A stretch of DNA of 64,000 nt from Pseudomonas sp. RIT-PI-q (GTDB lineage: Bacteria > Pseudomonadota > Gammaproteobacteria > Pseudomonadales > Pseudomonadaceae), in the NCBI RefSeq assembly GCF_001297125.1, contig NZ_LHPC01000051.1:124001-188000 (forward strand). The letters run 5' to 3'. The notes under the pieces are model-generated. The model had not been told where the DNA came from. It worked only from the letters and a program-made list of their open reading frames with translations, and searched no databases. Positions within the stretch are counted from its first letter, which is position 1. Every line of letters begins with the position of its first letter. Below, in pieces: positions 1 to 9,594 of the stretch. Both the position numbers and the translations under genes were made by a program.

Positions 1-698
1 AAGACTTCGTCAGCCCATTGCAGCTGTTCGAGGGTGATATCGGTGATTTGCGTGGGAATCCCCAACGACTTGGCTTGAAACAATAATTCGGCACGCATCA
101 CGCCGACCACGCCACAGCGCTTGAGATTGGCCGTAATCAACACGCCATCACGGACCAGGAACAGATTGCTGAACACGCCTTCGATCACGCGCCCGACCTG
201 ATCAAGCATCAAGCCCTCTGCATGCTCGGTGTCTTGCCATTCGGAACGGGCAATCACTTGTTCAAGACGATTCAGGTGCTTGAGGCCGGCGAGCAGTGGC
301 TGTTTTGAAAGCCGTGTCGCACAAGGGAACAGGCGGACGCCCTGCTCGGCATGCACAGCAGGATAAGCCGCCGGTGGATTGCCTTGCAAAATGCGCCGGG
401 CCTGGGCCGAGGGATCGGGCGCGTAACCGCGCAAGCTATCACCGCGAGTGAGGATGAGCTTGAGCACGCCCTCGCCCAATGCGGCGGCATAGGCCAGCAG
501 TTCGCTGCGGATCAGCTCGTGATCGGCAGCGATCGACAGGCGCAAACAGCCCTCCGCCAGACGCGACAGGTGCCGGTCCAGCAACAACGGCTGCCCGCCC
601 CGCACGGCAATGGTCTCGAACAGACCATCACCATAAGCCAGGCCGCGATCCTTCAGCGACAAAGCGTCAGCCGGCTGACCGTCGACCCAGCTGTCCAT
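1..698 (-). CDS. pabC: Aminodeoxychorismate lyase (partial, C-terminus off the left edge)
   Basis: PLP enzyme of fold class IV that converts 4-amino-4-deoxychorismate to p-aminobenzoate and pyruvate in folate synthesis. About 232 residues are visible; the family is usually about 270, so the 3' end lies outside the window. The N-terminus carries GDGLFETIAV and the middle carries GLKHLNRLEQVIARSE, whose Lys is the expected PLP lysine. The ATG overlaps the fabF stop by one base (TGATG), which indicates translational coupling as last gene of the fatty-acid operon. This matches the acpP-fabF-pabC order known in other gammaproteobacteria. Function is secure from motifs and context. Confidence 0.95.
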   Translation of the reverse strand, partial: MDSWVDGQPADALSLKDRGLAYGDGLFETIAVRGGQPLLLDRHLSRLAEGCLRLSIAADHELIRSELLAYAAALGEGVLKLILTRGDSLRGYAPDPSAQARRILQGNPPAAYPAVHAEQGVRLFPCATRLSKQPLLAGLKHLNRLEQVIARSEWQDTEHAEGLMLDQVGRVIEGVFSNLFLVRDGVLITANLKRCGVVGVMRAELLFQAKSLGIPTQITDITLEQLQWADEV

Positions 699-1942
699 CA
701 CTCAGAGAACCGGCGGAACACCAGCGAGCCGTTAGTACCGCCAAACCCGAAGGAGTTGGACAGCACCACATCGATATCCATGTTGCGCGCAGTGTGCGGA
801 ACGAAATCGAGGTCGCAGCCTTCGTCCGGCTCATCGAGGTTGATGGTCGGCGGCGCCACCTGGCTGTTGATCGCCAGCACGCTGAAGATCGCCTCGACCG
901 CGCCTGCCGCACCCAACAGGTGGCCGGTCATGGACTTGGTCGAACTGACGGCCAGCTTGTAGGCGTGATCGCCAAACACCGACTTGATCGCGCAGGCTTC
1001 AGCGAGGTCGCCAGCGGAAGTCGAAGTGCCGTGGGCGTTGATGTACTGGACTTGATCGCCATTGATCTTCGCGTCGCGCAGGGCATTGGTGATGCAGCGT
1101 GCAGCACCGGCGCCATCAGCTGGCGGCGAAGTCATGTGGTAGGCGTCGCCACTGGTGCCGAAGCCGATCAGTTCGGCATAGATGGTCGCGCCGCGGGCCT
1201 TGGCGTGTTCCAGTTCTTCCAGAACCAGCGCACCGGCGCCATCAGACAATACGAAGCCATCACGGCCCTTGTCCCATGGACGGCTGGCGCGGGTCGGCTC
1301 GTCGTTGCGGGTCGACAGCGCGCGGGAGGCACCGAAGCCACCCATGCCCAGACCGCAAGCCGCCATCTCGGCGCCGCCGGCGATCATCACGTCGGCTTCG
1401 TCGTACATGATGTTGCGTGCCGCCATGCCGATGCAGTGTGTACCGGTGGTACACGCGGTGGCGATGGCGTAGTTAGGTCCCTGTGCACCCAAGTGAATGG
1501 ACAGGAAACCGGAAATCATATTGATGATCGAGCCAGGCACGAAAAACGGAGAGATCCGTCGTGGGCCGGAATCATGCAGCGTGCGGCTGGTTTCTTCGAT
1601 ATTGGTCAGACCGCCAATCCCCGAACCCATGGCCACGCCGATGCGCTCACGGTTGGCGTCGGTGACTTCCAGACCGGAGTTGCGTACTGCCTGGAACCCT
1701 GCGGCCAGACCGTACTGAATGAACAGGTCGAGCTTGCGAGCTTCCTTGACCGACAGGTATTCCTCGACATTGAAGCCCTTTACCGAGCCGCCAAAACGGG
1801 TGGAATAGGCAGAAAGGTCGGTGTGTTCGATCAGACCAATGCCACTGCGGCCAGCCAGAATGCCCTGCCAACTGCTTGGCACATCCGTGCCCAGTGGCGA
1901 CAACATACCCATACCGGTGACTACGACGCGTCTACGCGACAC
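698..1942 (-). CDS. fabF: Beta-ketoacyl-ACP synthase II
   Basis: Condensing enzyme (KAS II) that elongates acyl-ACP with malonyl-ACP in the cytosol. I choose a GTG start at 1942 (protein begins [17 protein letters not shown]) because AAAGGAGAG lies just upstream; this gives 414 residues, the family length, while an in-frame extension further upstream has no support. The catalytic triad is visible as Cys164 in [10 protein letters not shown], His304 in [11 protein letters not shown] and His341 in [13 protein letters not shown], one residue offset from E. coli FabF. It follows acpP in the same operon and its stop overlaps the pabC start. Confidence 0.97.
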   Translation of the reverse strand: MSRRRVVVTGMGMLSPLGTDVPSSWQGILAGRSGIGLIEHTDLSAYSTRFGGSVKGFNVEEYLSVKEARKLDLFIQYGLAAGFQAVRNSGLEVTDANRERIGVAMGSGIGGLTNIEETSRTLHDSGPRRISPFFVPGSIINMISGFLSIHLGAQGPNYAIATACTTGTHCIGMAARNIMYDEADVMIAGGAEMAACGLGMGGFGASRALSTRNDEPTRASRPWDKGRDGFVLSDGAGALVLEELEHAKARGATIYAELIGFGTSGDAYHMTSPPADGAGAARCITNALRDAKINGDQVQYINAHGTSTSAGDLAEACAIKSVFGDHAYKLAVSSTKSMTGHLLGAAGAVEAIFSVLAINSQVAPPTINLDEPDEGCDLDFVPHTARNMDIDVVLSNSFGFGGTNGSLVFRRFSE

Positions 1943-2050
1943 AGCACTCTCCTTTTTCAAATGACGACTTTGCATCAGGCCTAAAGAAAAAACCGCACGC
2001 CGTGATGGCAGTGCGGTTTTTCCATGACAGCGAGCAACGATTACAAACTA

Positions 2051-2287
2051 TTACGCCTGGTGGCTAGTAACGTAGTCGATTGCAGCTTGTACAGTAGTGA
2101 TCTTCTCAGCTTCTTCGTCAGGGATTTCGGTCTCGAATTCCTCTTCCAGAGCCATCACCAGCTCAACGGTGTCAAGGGAGTCGGCACCCAGGTCTTCGAC
2201 GAAGGAAGCAGTGTTGACCACTTCTTCTTCTTTAACGCCCAGTTGCTCAGCAACGATTTTCTTGACGCGCTCTTCGATGGTGCTCAT
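2051..2287 (-). CDS. acpP: Acyl carrier protein
   Basis: Small acidic carrier (78 residues) that holds growing acyl chains on 4'-phosphopantetheine. Ser37 in the [10 protein letters not shown] motif is the attachment site. Length, acidity and the helix II motif are all typical. It lies between fabG and fabF, with a 192-nt gap to fabG that probably holds its own promoter and a leader hairpin; independent high expression of acpP is usual. An AGGAG-type ribosome site precedes the ATG. Confidence 0.98.
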   Translation of the reverse strand: MSTIEERVKKIVAEQLGVKEEEVVNTASFVEDLGADSLDTVELVMALEEEFETEIPDEEAEKITTVQAAIDYVTSHQA

Positions 2288-2351
2288 ACCTTGTTTTCAC
2301 TCCTAATGGACAAATTCAGGCAGCTGGCCAGTGGGTAAGTGTATAGAAAGA

Positions 2352-2374
2352 CTTTTCAGTTTTTCAACTGAAAG
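2352..2374 (-). promoter_or_regulatory. Hairpin in the acpP leader
   Basis: A 9-bp stem (CTTTCAGTT / AACTGAAAG) with an A-rich tetraloop lies about 65 nt before acpP in the fabG-acpP gap. No long T-run follows on the minus strand, so it looks more like an mRNA stability or partial attenuation structure than a terminator. A role in setting acpP mRNA level is inference. Confidence 0.4.
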
Positions 2375-2479
2375 CTTCACTCCTCAAACCCTGCGGCCTT
2401 CTGCCTATAAAATAGATTGCAGCTTTATAACGGATTTTAGACAGCTCGTATGACATTTTTTTGAAGCAATCCGTCACAT

Positions 2480-3223
2480 TTAACTCATGTACATCCCGCC
2501 GTTCACCGGGATTGTAGCCCCAGTAACGTAAGCCGCACCGTCGGATGCAAGAAAAGCGACCACAGACGCGATCTCTTGAGCTTGCCCCAGACGACCCAGC
2601 GGAATCTGTGTCACCAAGCCTTCACGCTGCGTCTCGGGCAGTTCGCGAGTCATATCGGTATCGATGAACCCAGGGGCCACCGAGTTTACCGTAATCGAAC
2701 GCGAACCGACTTCACGCGCCAGCGCACGACTGAAACCTTCCAGACCGGCCTTGGCGGCAGCGTAGTTTACTTGGCCTGCGTTGCCCATGGCACCCACAAC
2801 CGAGCCAATACTGATAATTCGTCCCCAACGGGCTTTGGTCATGCCGCGCAAAACGCCCTTGGACAGGCGGAACAGACTGTTCAGGTTGGTATCGACGACG
2901 TCATGCCATTCGTCATCTTTCATCCGCATCATCAGATTATCGCGGGTGATACCGGCATTGTTGACCAGGATCGCCGGCGCTCCGAACTGCGCCGTGATGC
3001 TCGCCAGCACCGCCGCGACAGATTCGTCGCTGGTGACATTGAGTTCCAGGCCAGTGCCTTGAATACCGTTTTCCTTCAGGGTAGCGGCAATACACTCGGC
3101 ACCCGAGGCGGACGTAGCGGTGCCAACAACGATGGCACCCTGACGACCCAGTTCCAGGGCAATAGCCTGGCCGATACCGCGGCTCGCACCGGTGACCAGT
3201 GCAACTTTACCTTGCAGACTCAT
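2480..3223 (-). CDS. fabG: 3-oxoacyl-ACP reductase
   Basis: NADPH-dependent short-chain reductase of the fatty-acid cycle, 247 residues. The N-terminal TGASRGIG nucleotide loop, the NNAG motif and the catalytic Ser141, Tyr154 and Lys158 (in GSVVGAMGNAGQVNYAAAK) are all present. It lies 16 nt downstream of fabD and upstream of acpP in the same direction, so identity is fixed by both sequence and context, unlike many paralogous SDRs. Confidence 0.97.
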   Translation of the reverse strand: MSLQGKVALVTGASRGIGQAIALELGRQGAIVVGTATSASGAECIAATLKENGIQGTGLELNVTSDESVAAVLASITAQFGAPAILVNNAGITRDNLMMRMKDDEWHDVVDTNLNSLFRLSKGVLRGMTKARWGRIISIGSVVGAMGNAGQVNYAAAKAGLEGFSRALAREVGSRSITVNSVAPGFIDTDMTRELPETQREGLVTQIPLGRLGQAQEIASVVAFLASDGAAYVTGATIPVNGGMYMS

Positions 3224-3239
3224 GCAAGCTTCTCCTGAT

Positions 3240-4178
3240 TCAGGCCAACGCTGCGCGGGCGGCAGCGAAAGCGTCTGGGGTATTGAGGTTGGATGTCGAC
3301 ACGCCTTCGGCGCAGCGCTTGTTCAGGCCAGCCAGCACTTTGCCTGGACCGCATTCGACCAATTGAGTCGCGCCCTTGGCGGCCAGCGCCTGGACCGATT
3401 CGACCCAGCGTACAGGCTTGTAGAGCTGCTCAAGCAGATCGCGCTTGAGGATTTCCAGATCCGCCGGCACAGCAGCGCTGACGTTCTGCACAACAGGAAT
3501 CTGCGGCGCCTGCCAGTCGATTGCAGCGATCGATTCGGCGAAACGCTCGGCTGCCGGACGCATCAGCTCGCAATGGGACGGCACGCTGACCGGCAGCGGC
3601 ATGGCGCGCTTGGCACCACGGGCCTTGCAGCCTTCAATGGCGCGCTCGACCGCAGCCTTGGCACCGGCGATAACCACTTGGCCCGGGGAGTTGAAGTTGA
3701 CCGCGCTTACCACTTCGCCTTGCGCCGCTTCGGCACAGGCCGCCAGCACGTCAGCGTCTTCCAGGCCGAGGATCGCGGCCATGCCGCCCTGCCCGGCCGG
3801 AACGGCTTCCTGCATCAACTGACCACGACGCTCAACCAGCTTGACGGCATCGCCAAGGCTCAGACTGCCCGCCGCTACCAGGGCGCTGTATTCGCCCAGG
3901 CTGTGACCGGCAACATAAGCCGGACGCGCGCCGCCTTCAGCCAGCCACAGACGCCACAAGGCGATCGAGGCGGTCAGAATGGCCGGCTGGGTTTTATCGG
4001 TTTGATTGAGTTGCTCTTCCGGCCCTTGCTGGGTCAGTGCCCACAGGTCGTAACCGAGGGCATCGGAAGCTTCTTTGAATGTTTCGAGGACAACAGGATG
4101 TTGTGCGCCCAACTCGGCCAGCATGCCGAGGGACTGCGAACCCTGTCCTGGAAAGACGAATGCGAGGGAAGCAGACAT
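3240..4178 (-). CDS. fabD: Malonyl-CoA:ACP transacylase
   Basis: Loads malonyl groups onto ACP for chain elongation. The start at 4178 gives 312 residues beginning SASLAFVFPGQGSQ, the conserved FabD N-terminus; a longer in-frame extension lacks family similarity. The nucleophile is Ser93 in GHSLGEY and the catalytic His202 lies in VPSHCELMRP. It is in the operon between plsX and fabG, with a 125-nt gap on the plsX side. Confidence 0.97.
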   Translation of the reverse strand: MSASLAFVFPGQGSQSLGMLAELGAQHPVVLETFKEASDALGYDLWALTQQGPEEQLNQTDKTQPAILTASIALWRLWLAEGGARPAYVAGHSLGEYSALVAAGSLSLGDAVKLVERRGQLMQEAVPAGQGGMAAILGLEDADVLAACAEAAQGEVVSAVNFNSPGQVVIAGAKAAVERAIEGCKARGAKRAMPLPVSVPSHCELMRPAAERFAESIAAIDWQAPQIPVVQNVSAAVPADLEILKRDLLEQLYKPVRWVESVQALAAKGATQLVECGPGKVLAGLNKRCAEGVSTSNLNTPDAFAAARAALA

Positions 4179-4303
4179 GTAACGAGCCCCTAATGATCTT
4201 GTCGTCGGAAAATTTGACGCCCCGCTTGGGGACGCAAGAAACTGACAGTTGGATGGCCTATTGAACTGAGCGGTCACATTTAAGCATTGTCCGACGAAAA
4301 CGC

Positions 4304-5314
4304 CTAAAGCAACAAATCCTCCAGACGACCGTGAATCCGCTCCGGCAGGTTTTCCTGAATTTCGATCAGTGCGCGGGAAATGGCACTCTGAAAGCCCTGG
4401 ACCCCGGCCGAACCGTGGCTTTTCACCACAATCCCCTGCAAACCAAGGAAACTCGCGCCGTTATGCCGCGCAGGCGCCAGGTCTGCCTGCAGACGCTTCA
4501 TCAGTGGCAGCGCCAGGGCACCGACCATTTTTGACGCGAGGTTTTTCCTGAACAAGGCTTCGATGCGCCCGGCAATCATGGTGGCCAGGCCTTCGCTGGA
4601 CTTGAGCAGGATATTGCCGACAAATCCGTCACACACCACCACATCCGCTTCGCCACGGTACAAACCATCACCTTCGACAAAACCGATGTAGTTGATACCA
4701 CGGGCTCGTTGCAACAAGGTTGCAGCGAGCTTGACCTGTTGATTGCCCTTGATGTCTTCGGTGCCGATGTTCAGCAGCGCCACACGTGGACGCACGATAC
4801 CCAGGGTTTCCGCCGCCACCGAGCCCATCACCGCGAACTGCAACAGATGTTCAGCGCTGCAATCGACATTGGCGCCCAGATCGAGCAACTGGCAGTAACC
4901 CTTCTGCGTCGGAATCGCCGCGACCATGGCTGGTCGATCGATACCCGGCAAGGTCTTGAGCACAAACCGTGACAAGGCCATCAGCGCGCCGGTATTGCCG
5001 GCGCTGACACAGGCCTGGACCTTGCCGTCACGCAGCAATTCAAGCGCCACGCGCATCGATGAATCCGGCTTGCCGCGCAGCGCCTGGGCAGGCTTCTCGT
5101 CCATCGTAATGACTTCGGACGCCGGGACAATCGACAGGCGCGCGCGATCCATAGCCGATTGGCCAGAGAGCAATTCTTCAAGAAGTGAGGGTTGACCGAC
5201 GAGGGTCAGGTGCAACGAGGGCGTAGCAGACAGGCAAGCAAGGCTGGCCTGAACAATGCTGCGGGGACCGAAGTCCCCGCCCATTGCGTCAATCGCGATG
5301 ACTTGAGCAGACAA
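4304..5314 (-). CDS. plsX: Phosphate acyltransferase PlsX
   Basis: Makes acyl-phosphate from acyl-ACP, the acyl donor for PlsY in phospholipid synthesis; a peripheral membrane enzyme. The 336 residues begin with the family signature [11 protein letters not shown], and [10 protein letters not shown] and [13 protein letters not shown] are typical. It starts 3 nt after the rpmF stop, the classical rpmF-plsX arrangement that links ribosome and lipid synthesis. Confidence 0.97.
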   Translation of the reverse strand: MSAQVIAIDAMGGDFGPRSIVQASLACLSATPSLHLTLVGQPSLLEELLSGQSAMDRARLSIVPASEVITMDEKPAQALRGKPDSSMRVALELLRDGKVQACVSAGNTGALMALSRFVLKTLPGIDRPAMVAAIPTQKGYCQLLDLGANVDCSAEHLLQFAVMGSVAAETLGIVRPRVALLNIGTEDIKGNQQVKLAATLLQRARGINYIGFVEGDGLYRGEADVVVCDGFVGNILLKSSEGLATMIAGRIEALFRKNLASKMVGALALPLMKRLQADLAPARHNGASFLGLQGIVVKSHGSAGVQGFQSAISRALIEIQENLPERIHGRLEDLLL

Positions 5315-5317
5315 GGA

Positions 5318-5500
5318 TTACTCGTCAGCGCCCTTGTCGATCACTTTACGACCACGGTATACGCCTTCTGGCGATACGTGGTGACGCAGGTGAACTTCAC
5401 CGGTGGTTTTTTCTACAGACAGGGTGCTAGCCTCGAGAGCGTCGTGCGAACGGCGCATGTCACGGGCAGAGCGGGATTTTTTGTTCTGCTGAACAGCCAT
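5318..5500 (-). CDS. rpmF: 50S ribosomal protein L32
   Basis: The 60-residue basic protein has the L32 N-terminus [20 protein letters not shown] and the middle segment [13 protein letters not shown]. It is the zinc-free form, with no Cys pairs. A TTAGGAG-like ribosome site is present. It lies 13 nt after yceD and 3 nt before plsX. Confidence 0.97.
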
Positions 5501-5513
5501 AATTGATTAACTC

Positions 5514-6041
5514 CTAAACGTTTGGGTCACGCTTTAACTGCGCCAATACACTGAACGGGTTGGACCGCGTTACCTCGTCCTCGCTCGGTTCGGGCTCATC
5601 GAGACCCGCCGGCTGCTGGCATTCTTCCGGATGATGAGCAGGCACAATGGGCAAGGCGAGCAGAAGCTCCTCCTCGATCAGTGACTGCAGATCCAATGGA
5701 TCTTCGCCCAGTTCCAGCACGTCATAACCTTTCGGCAACGACTGGGTATTCGCACCCTCCTTCACCACAGCATAACTGCATTCGCTATGGATCGGCAGGG
5801 TGACCAGCTCAAGACAACGCTGGCAAACCATTTTGACCTCGGTGTCGATAAAGCTGTGGATTACCACAGACTTACGTTCATCTCGTTCAAAAACGAATTT
5901 AGCCTGCACCGTACCGACAGTGTCGGAAAGCGGGTCGCAGAGTCTCTCCAAATCGGCCAGCAGCAGTTCACCTTGAAGGGTGGTGCCACGATCAGCCAAT
6001 TTGCGCGGGTCAACGTGAGGTGGAATCGGGTCATTCAACAT
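5514..6041 (-). CDS. yceD: YceD family protein (DUF177), 23S rRNA accumulation protein
   Basis: Member of the DUF177/YceD family, whose E. coli and plant members affect 23S rRNA accumulation. The ATG at 6041 gives 175 residues starting MLNDPIPPHVDP, the usual Pseudomonas N-terminus. A CQRC motif and an acidic stretch near the C-terminus are visible. It is the first gene of the operon yceD-rpmF-plsX-fabDG-acpP-fabF-pabC. The -10 box of its promoter ends only 9 nt before this ATG and there is no Shine-Dalgarno sequence, so the message is probably leaderless. Confidence 0.93.
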   Translation of the reverse strand: MLNDPIPPHVDPRKLADRGTTLQGELLLADLERLCDPLSDTVGTVQAKFVFERDERKSVVIHSFIDTEVKMVCQRCLELVTLPIHSECSYAVVKEGANTQSLPKGYDVLELGEDPLDLQSLIEEELLLALPIVPAHHPEECQQPAGLDEPEPSEDEVTRSNPFSVLAQLKRDPNV

Positions 6042-6050
6042 AGGCGCAGC

Positions 6051-6078
6051 ATTATAGGGATGCACCCAGCCATGTCAA
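6051..6078 (-). promoter_or_regulatory. Sigma-70 promoter of the yceD-rpmF-plsX-fab operon
   Basis: On the minus strand TTGACA (6078-6073), a 16-nt spacer and TATAAT (6056-6051) are both exact consensus boxes. The predicted +1 falls near 6044, about 3 nt before the yceD ATG. A GC-rich discriminator follows the -10 box, as in promoters sensitive to ppGpp; that regulation is inference. Confidence 0.85.
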
Positions 6079-6147
6079 AGGAAATTCAGCCCTGTCCGTC
6101 ACTTGCAAGCCTCCGCTAGAATTCGCGCCTGTCTTCTGGAGATGCGC

Positions 6148-6726
6148 ATGCTGCCTTTATTACTCGCTTCTAGCTCGGTTTACCGTCGGGAATTGCTGGC
6201 CCGCTTGCAGCTGCCGTTCACGTGCAGCTCGCCGGATATCGACGAAAGCCATCGTCCGGGGGAGTCCGCGATCGAGCTGGTAAAGCGCCTCGCCGAGGGG
6301 AAAGCCCGGGCACTGGCTGGCAGTCATGCCGCTCATCTGATTATTGGTTCCGACCAGGTCGCGGTGCTCGGTGAGCGGATTATTGGCAAGCCGCACACAT
6401 TTGAAAAGGCGCGCGAGCAGTTGATGGCGGCCAGTGGCGCCAGTGTGACGTTTTTGACGGGTTTGGCGTTGCTGAACAGTCAGACGGGAGAGTGTCAGGT
6501 GGATTGCGTGCCGTTCACGGTGCATATGCGCGAGTTCGATCAGGCGCGCATTGAACGTTATCTGCGCGCGGAGCAGCCCTATGACTGCGCTGGCAGCTTT
6601 AAGGCGGAGGGTTTGGGGGTGAGCTTGTTTCAGCGCACTGAAGGGCCTGACGCTACCAGCCTGGTCGGTCTGCCGTTGATTCGTCTGATTGACATGCTGC
6701 TCAACGAAGGCGTGCAAATCCCCTGA
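6148..6726 (+). CDS. Maf/YceF family nucleotide pyrophosphatase
   Basis: Maf-fold nucleotide pyrophosphatase. YceF-type members hydrolyse m7GTP and act as housecleaning enzymes. I choose ATG 6148 (MLPLLLASSS) because GGAG lies 6 nt upstream; an ATG two codons earlier is too close to this site. The 192 residues show the SSSVYRREL N-terminal loop, GSDQVAVL and a GKP motif. It diverges from yceD, the same neighbourhood as yceF/yceD/rpmF in E. coli, which favours the YceF subtype; substrate is inferred. Confidence 0.9.
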   Translation: MLPLLLASSSVYRRELLARLQLPFTCSSPDIDESHRPGESAIELVKRLAEGKARALAGSHAAHLIIGSDQVAVLGERIIGKPHTFEKAREQLMAASGASVTFLTGLALLNSQTGECQVDCVPFTVHMREFDQARIERYLRAEQPYDCAGSFKAEGLGVSLFQRTEGPDATSLVGLPLIRLIDMLLNEGVQIP

Positions 6727-6739
6727 ACACCACACTTAT

Positions 6740-6870
6740 GTAGCAGCTGGCGAAGCCTGCGTTCGAGTGCGCAGCGCTCGCCAAACCATTCACCGCAACC
6801 TTTCAGGCAAACTGCGTCCTACGGATTGGCGAGCGCTGCGCACTCGAACGCAGGCTTCGCCAGCTGCTAC
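6740..6870. repeat. Perfect 44-bp inverted repeat (REP-type, family A)
   Basis: Arms 6740-6783 and 6827-6870 are exact reverse complements (44 bp) around a 43-nt loop. The arms begin GTAGCAGCTGGCGAAGC and share that core with the pair at 51484-51614. It lies between the convergent genes maf and sppA. Confidence 0.9.
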
Positions 6871-6888
6871 AGAGACCGTGCACAGACG

Positions 6889-6918
6889 AAAAAACCGGCC
6901 ACTTGGGCCGGCTTTTTT
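6889..6918. terminator. Bidirectional terminator between maf and sppA
   Basis: GCCGGCC / GGCCGGC-type stem with a 5-nt loop, flanked by A- and T-runs, so it can end transcripts from both convergent genes. Confidence 0.8.
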
Positions 6919-6933
6919 AGCATCGCAAAAGAA

Positions 6934-7923
6934 TCAGCGCAGCGATGGACCGTTGAACCCCATCCACATCGCCAACTGCGCAGCCACACTGGCACCGAGC
7001 TTCTTCGAAAAGCGATCAAACGGCGATTCCTGAACCGTAAAATCCACCAGCTCTTTCTCGCCAATCACATCACGCGCCACCGAACTTGCATTGCCCAGGC
7101 CATCGATCAGCCCCAGCGGCAGCGCCTGCTCACCATTCCAGACCAGCCCGGAAAACAGCTCTGGATGTTCCTTGTCCTTGAGGCGATCGCCACGACCCTG
7201 CTTCACGCTGTTGATGAACTGCTGATGAGTGGTATCAAGCACGCTCTGCCAGAACTGAGTTTCCTCAGGCTTCTGCGGCTGGAACGGATCAAGGAAGGTC
7301 TTGTGCTCCCCGGAGGTGTACGTGCGACGCTCGACGCCCAGCTTCTCCATGGTGCCGACAAAACCGTAGCCGGCCGCCGTCACACCAATGGAACCCACCA
7401 GGCTCGCCTTGTCGGCGTAGATCTGGTCCGCCGCACTGGCGATGTAATAAGCGCCGGAAGCGCCCAGGTCAGAGATCACCGCGTAAATCTTGGTGTCCGG
7501 ATGCAAGCCGCGCAAACGGCGGATTTCGTCATAGACGTAACCCGACTGCACCGGACTACCACCCGGGCTGTTGATGCGCAGGATGATGCCCTTGACCTTC
7601 TCGTCCTCGAAAGCCGCACGCAGGCTGCCGACGATGTTATCGGCGCTGGCAGGCTCCTTGTCGGCGATCATGCCCGTCACGTCGATCAGCGCCGTGTAGT
7701 TGGCACTGCGTGTGGCGGCTTTTTCCATGTCTATCAGCGGCGTGAACAGGACCAGCGCGCCAAACAGGTACACAAAGGTCAGTAGCTTGAAGAAAATCCC
7801 CCAACGACGGGACCGGCGCTGCTCCTGCACACTGGCGAGCAGGGTCTTTTCCAGCAGCTTCCAGCTTTTCTCGTCACCGCTCTCTGCGCTCGCCTTGGCG
7901 GGCGCTTTCCATTCGTCGGTCAT
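6934..7923 (-). CDS. sppA: Signal peptide peptidase SppA (S49 family)
   Basis: Membrane-bound serine/lysine protease that degrades cleaved signal peptides. The 329 residues have a cytosolic N-terminus, one membrane segment around 45-65 and a periplasmic S49 domain. The catalytic serine lies in DLGASGAYYIASAADQI and a GSIGV motif follows. It is the short single-domain form, about half the length of E. coli SppA. It is 24 nt from the HAD gene in the rluC-HAD-sppA cluster. Confidence 0.93.
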   Translation of the reverse strand: MTDEWKAPAKASAESGDEKSWKLLEKTLLASVQEQRRSRRWGIFFKLLTFVYLFGALVLFTPLIDMEKAATRSANYTALIDVTGMIADKEPASADNIVGSLRAAFEDEKVKGIILRINSPGGSPVQSGYVYDEIRRLRGLHPDTKIYAVISDLGASGAYYIASAADQIYADKASLVGSIGVTAAGYGFVGTMEKLGVERRTYTSGEHKTFLDPFQPQKPEETQFWQSVLDTTHQQFINSVKQGRGDRLKDKEHPELFSGLVWNGEQALPLGLIDGLGNASSVARDVIGEKELVDFTVQESPFDRFSKKLGASVAAQLAMWMGFNGPSLR

Positions 7924-7947
7924 GACATCTACCCCAGCAAAAACCTA

Positions 7948-8610
7948 TTAAGCCCGCTGACTCAGCCAGGCATGCAATTCTGAAAAACGGTCAATCGCCA
8001 GTGCCGGCTCGAACAGCTTCAGCGCCTCGATGGATTGCGCGCCGTAGCTGACCGCCACCGAATTCATGCCGGCGTTGCGCGCCATCTGCAAGTCGAAGGA
8101 CGAATCGCCGACCATCAATGCCTGCTCCGGACGAACCTCGCAATGGGCGAGAATCTGCTCCAGCATCAGCGGATGGGGTTTGCTGGCGGTTTCGTCAGCC
8201 GCACGGGTGATGTCGAAGTAATCTTCCCAACCATGAGACTTCAGCACCCGGTCCAGCCCACGACGGGCCTTGCCGGTTGCCACTGCCAAGCGATAACCCT
8301 CGGCGCGGAATGCCTCCATCGACTCGACCACCCCCTCAAACAACGGCGAAGGCACGGCTTCCGAAGCGATGTAGTGATCGGCGTAGTGTTCGCGAAAAGC
8401 GATCAGCTCGGTATCGCCAATCTCCGGGTACAACGTGCGAATCGCTTCCGGCAGCCCCAGGCCAATAATGCCCTTGACGGCAAAATCATCGCGCAACTCA
8501 AACCCGGAGCGCTCGGAGGCGACGTGCATCGCCTCGACAATCCGACCAATGGAATCAGCGAGCGTGCCGTCCCAATCGAAAATCAGCAGTTTGTAATCAG
8601 AGGGGTGCAC
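7948..8610 (-). CDS. HAD-superfamily phosphatase (Gph/PGPase-like)
   Basis: Haloacid-dehalogenase phosphatase of 220 residues with nucleophile motif DWDGTLADS at 11-19, a helical cap, and the later motifs VATGK, KPHP and MVGDSSFDL. It starts with GTG at 8610, overlapping the end of rluC by 14 nt, so the two are translationally coupled. The substrate is not determinable; phosphoglycolate phosphatase and pyrophosphatase are both plausible. Confidence 0.88.
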   Translation of the reverse strand: MHPSDYKLLIFDWDGTLADSIGRIVEAMHVASERSGFELRDDFAVKGIIGLGLPEAIRTLYPEIGDTELIAFREHYADHYIASEAVPSPLFEGVVESMEAFRAEGYRLAVATGKARRGLDRVLKSHGWEDYFDITRAADETASKPHPLMLEQILAHCEVRPEQALMVGDSSFDLQMARNAGMNSVAVSYGAQSIEALKLFEPALAIDRFSELHAWLSQRA

Positions 8611-9559
8611 TCAGGCGCTCCACGGTCTTGGCCCACATCTCGTCGACAGGCGCCTGCAACTTCAACTCGCTGCCATCGGGCAGTGGCACCGTCAGCATGT
8701 AGGCGTGCAGGAACAGGCGCTTTCCACCCAGGTCACGAATTTCTTTACTGAAGCCTTCATCGCCGTACTTGGTGTCGCCGGCAATGCAATGCCCGGCATG
8801 CAAGGTGTGGACGCGGATCTGGTGAGTCCGGCCGGTGATCGGCTTGGCTTCGATCAGGGTGGCAAAGTCGCCGAAACGGCGCAGGACCTTGAACACGGTC
8901 ACAGACTCTTTGCCCTCCTCCTCGTCGACCTCGACCATGCGCTCGCCGGAGCGCAGATTGCTCTTGCCCAGCGACGCACGGACTTGCTTGATCGACGCCG
9001 CCCAGTTACCACGAACCAGCGCCATGTAGCGCTTATCGACGCCATCGCCGCGCAATGCCGTGTGCAAGTGGCGCAACATGCTGCGCTTCTTGGCGATCAT
9101 CAACAGGCCCGAGGTATCACGGTCGAGACGGTGAACCAGTTCGAGCTCCTTGCAATCGGGACGCAACTGACGAAAGGCTTCGATCACGCCGTAAGTCAGG
9201 CCGCTGCCGCCGTGAACCGCGATGCCGCAAGGCTTGTTGATCACGATCAGCGCCTTGTCCTCGAAGACAATCGAGGCTTCGAGACGCTGGAGCAGGCCTT
9301 GTGCCAGCGGCACGGGCTCGTCGCGCTCAGGCACGCGAACCGGCGGCACGCGCACGATATCGCCCGCCTGCAGCTTGTATTCGGGCTTGATCCGGCCTTT
9401 GTTCACTCGCACTTCGCCTTTGCGCAAAATGCGGTAAATCAAGGTCTTGGGCACGCCTTTGAGCCGAGCGAGAAGGAAGTTATCAATACGTTGGCCGGCA
9501 TATTCCGGCGAGACCTCCAGCAGTTGTACGGCTGGGGTCGAAGGGGCAGTAGTCGTCAT
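8597..9559 (-). CDS. rluC: 23S rRNA pseudouridine synthase RluC
   Basis: RluA-family synthase that modifies U955, U2504 and U2580 of 23S rRNA in E. coli. The 320 residues hold an N-terminal S4 RNA-binding domain (about 18-80) and the catalytic [15 protein letters not shown] with its Asp, followed by [10 protein letters not shown]. It diverges from rne exactly as in E. coli. The ATG at 9559 has no Shine-Dalgarno sequence. Confidence 0.94.
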   Translation of the reverse strand: MTTTAPSTPAVQLLEVSPEYAGQRIDNFLLARLKGVPKTLIYRILRKGEVRVNKGRIKPEYKLQAGDIVRVPPVRVPERDEPVPLAQGLLQRLEASIVFEDKALIVINKPCGIAVHGGSGLTYGVIEAFRQLRPDCKELELVHRLDRDTSGLLMIAKKRSMLRHLHTALRGDGVDKRYMALVRGNWAASIKQVRASLGKSNLRSGERMVEVDEEEGKESVTVFKVLRRFGDFATLIEAKPITGRTHQIRVHTLHAGHCIAGDTKYGDEGFSKEIRDLGGKRLFLHAYMLTVPLPDGSELKLQAPVDEMWAKTVERLSAPL

Positions 9560-9566
9560 GGTGCGG

Positions 9567-9594
9567 ATGATAACAATTTTTTATGGAATTGAAG
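9567..9594 (-). promoter_or_regulatory. Possible rluC promoter overlapping the rne promoter
   Basis: TATCAT (9572-9567) lies only 7 nt before the rluC ATG; a poor -35 (CTTCAA at 9594-9589) occupies the same bases as the rne -35. If used, the rluC mRNA would be leaderless. The -35 match is weak. Confidence 0.3.

Noticed and set aside
479-1984. 501-codon plus-strand frame across pabC and fabF
   Set aside because: Lies opposite two well-identified genes and has no recognisable domain.
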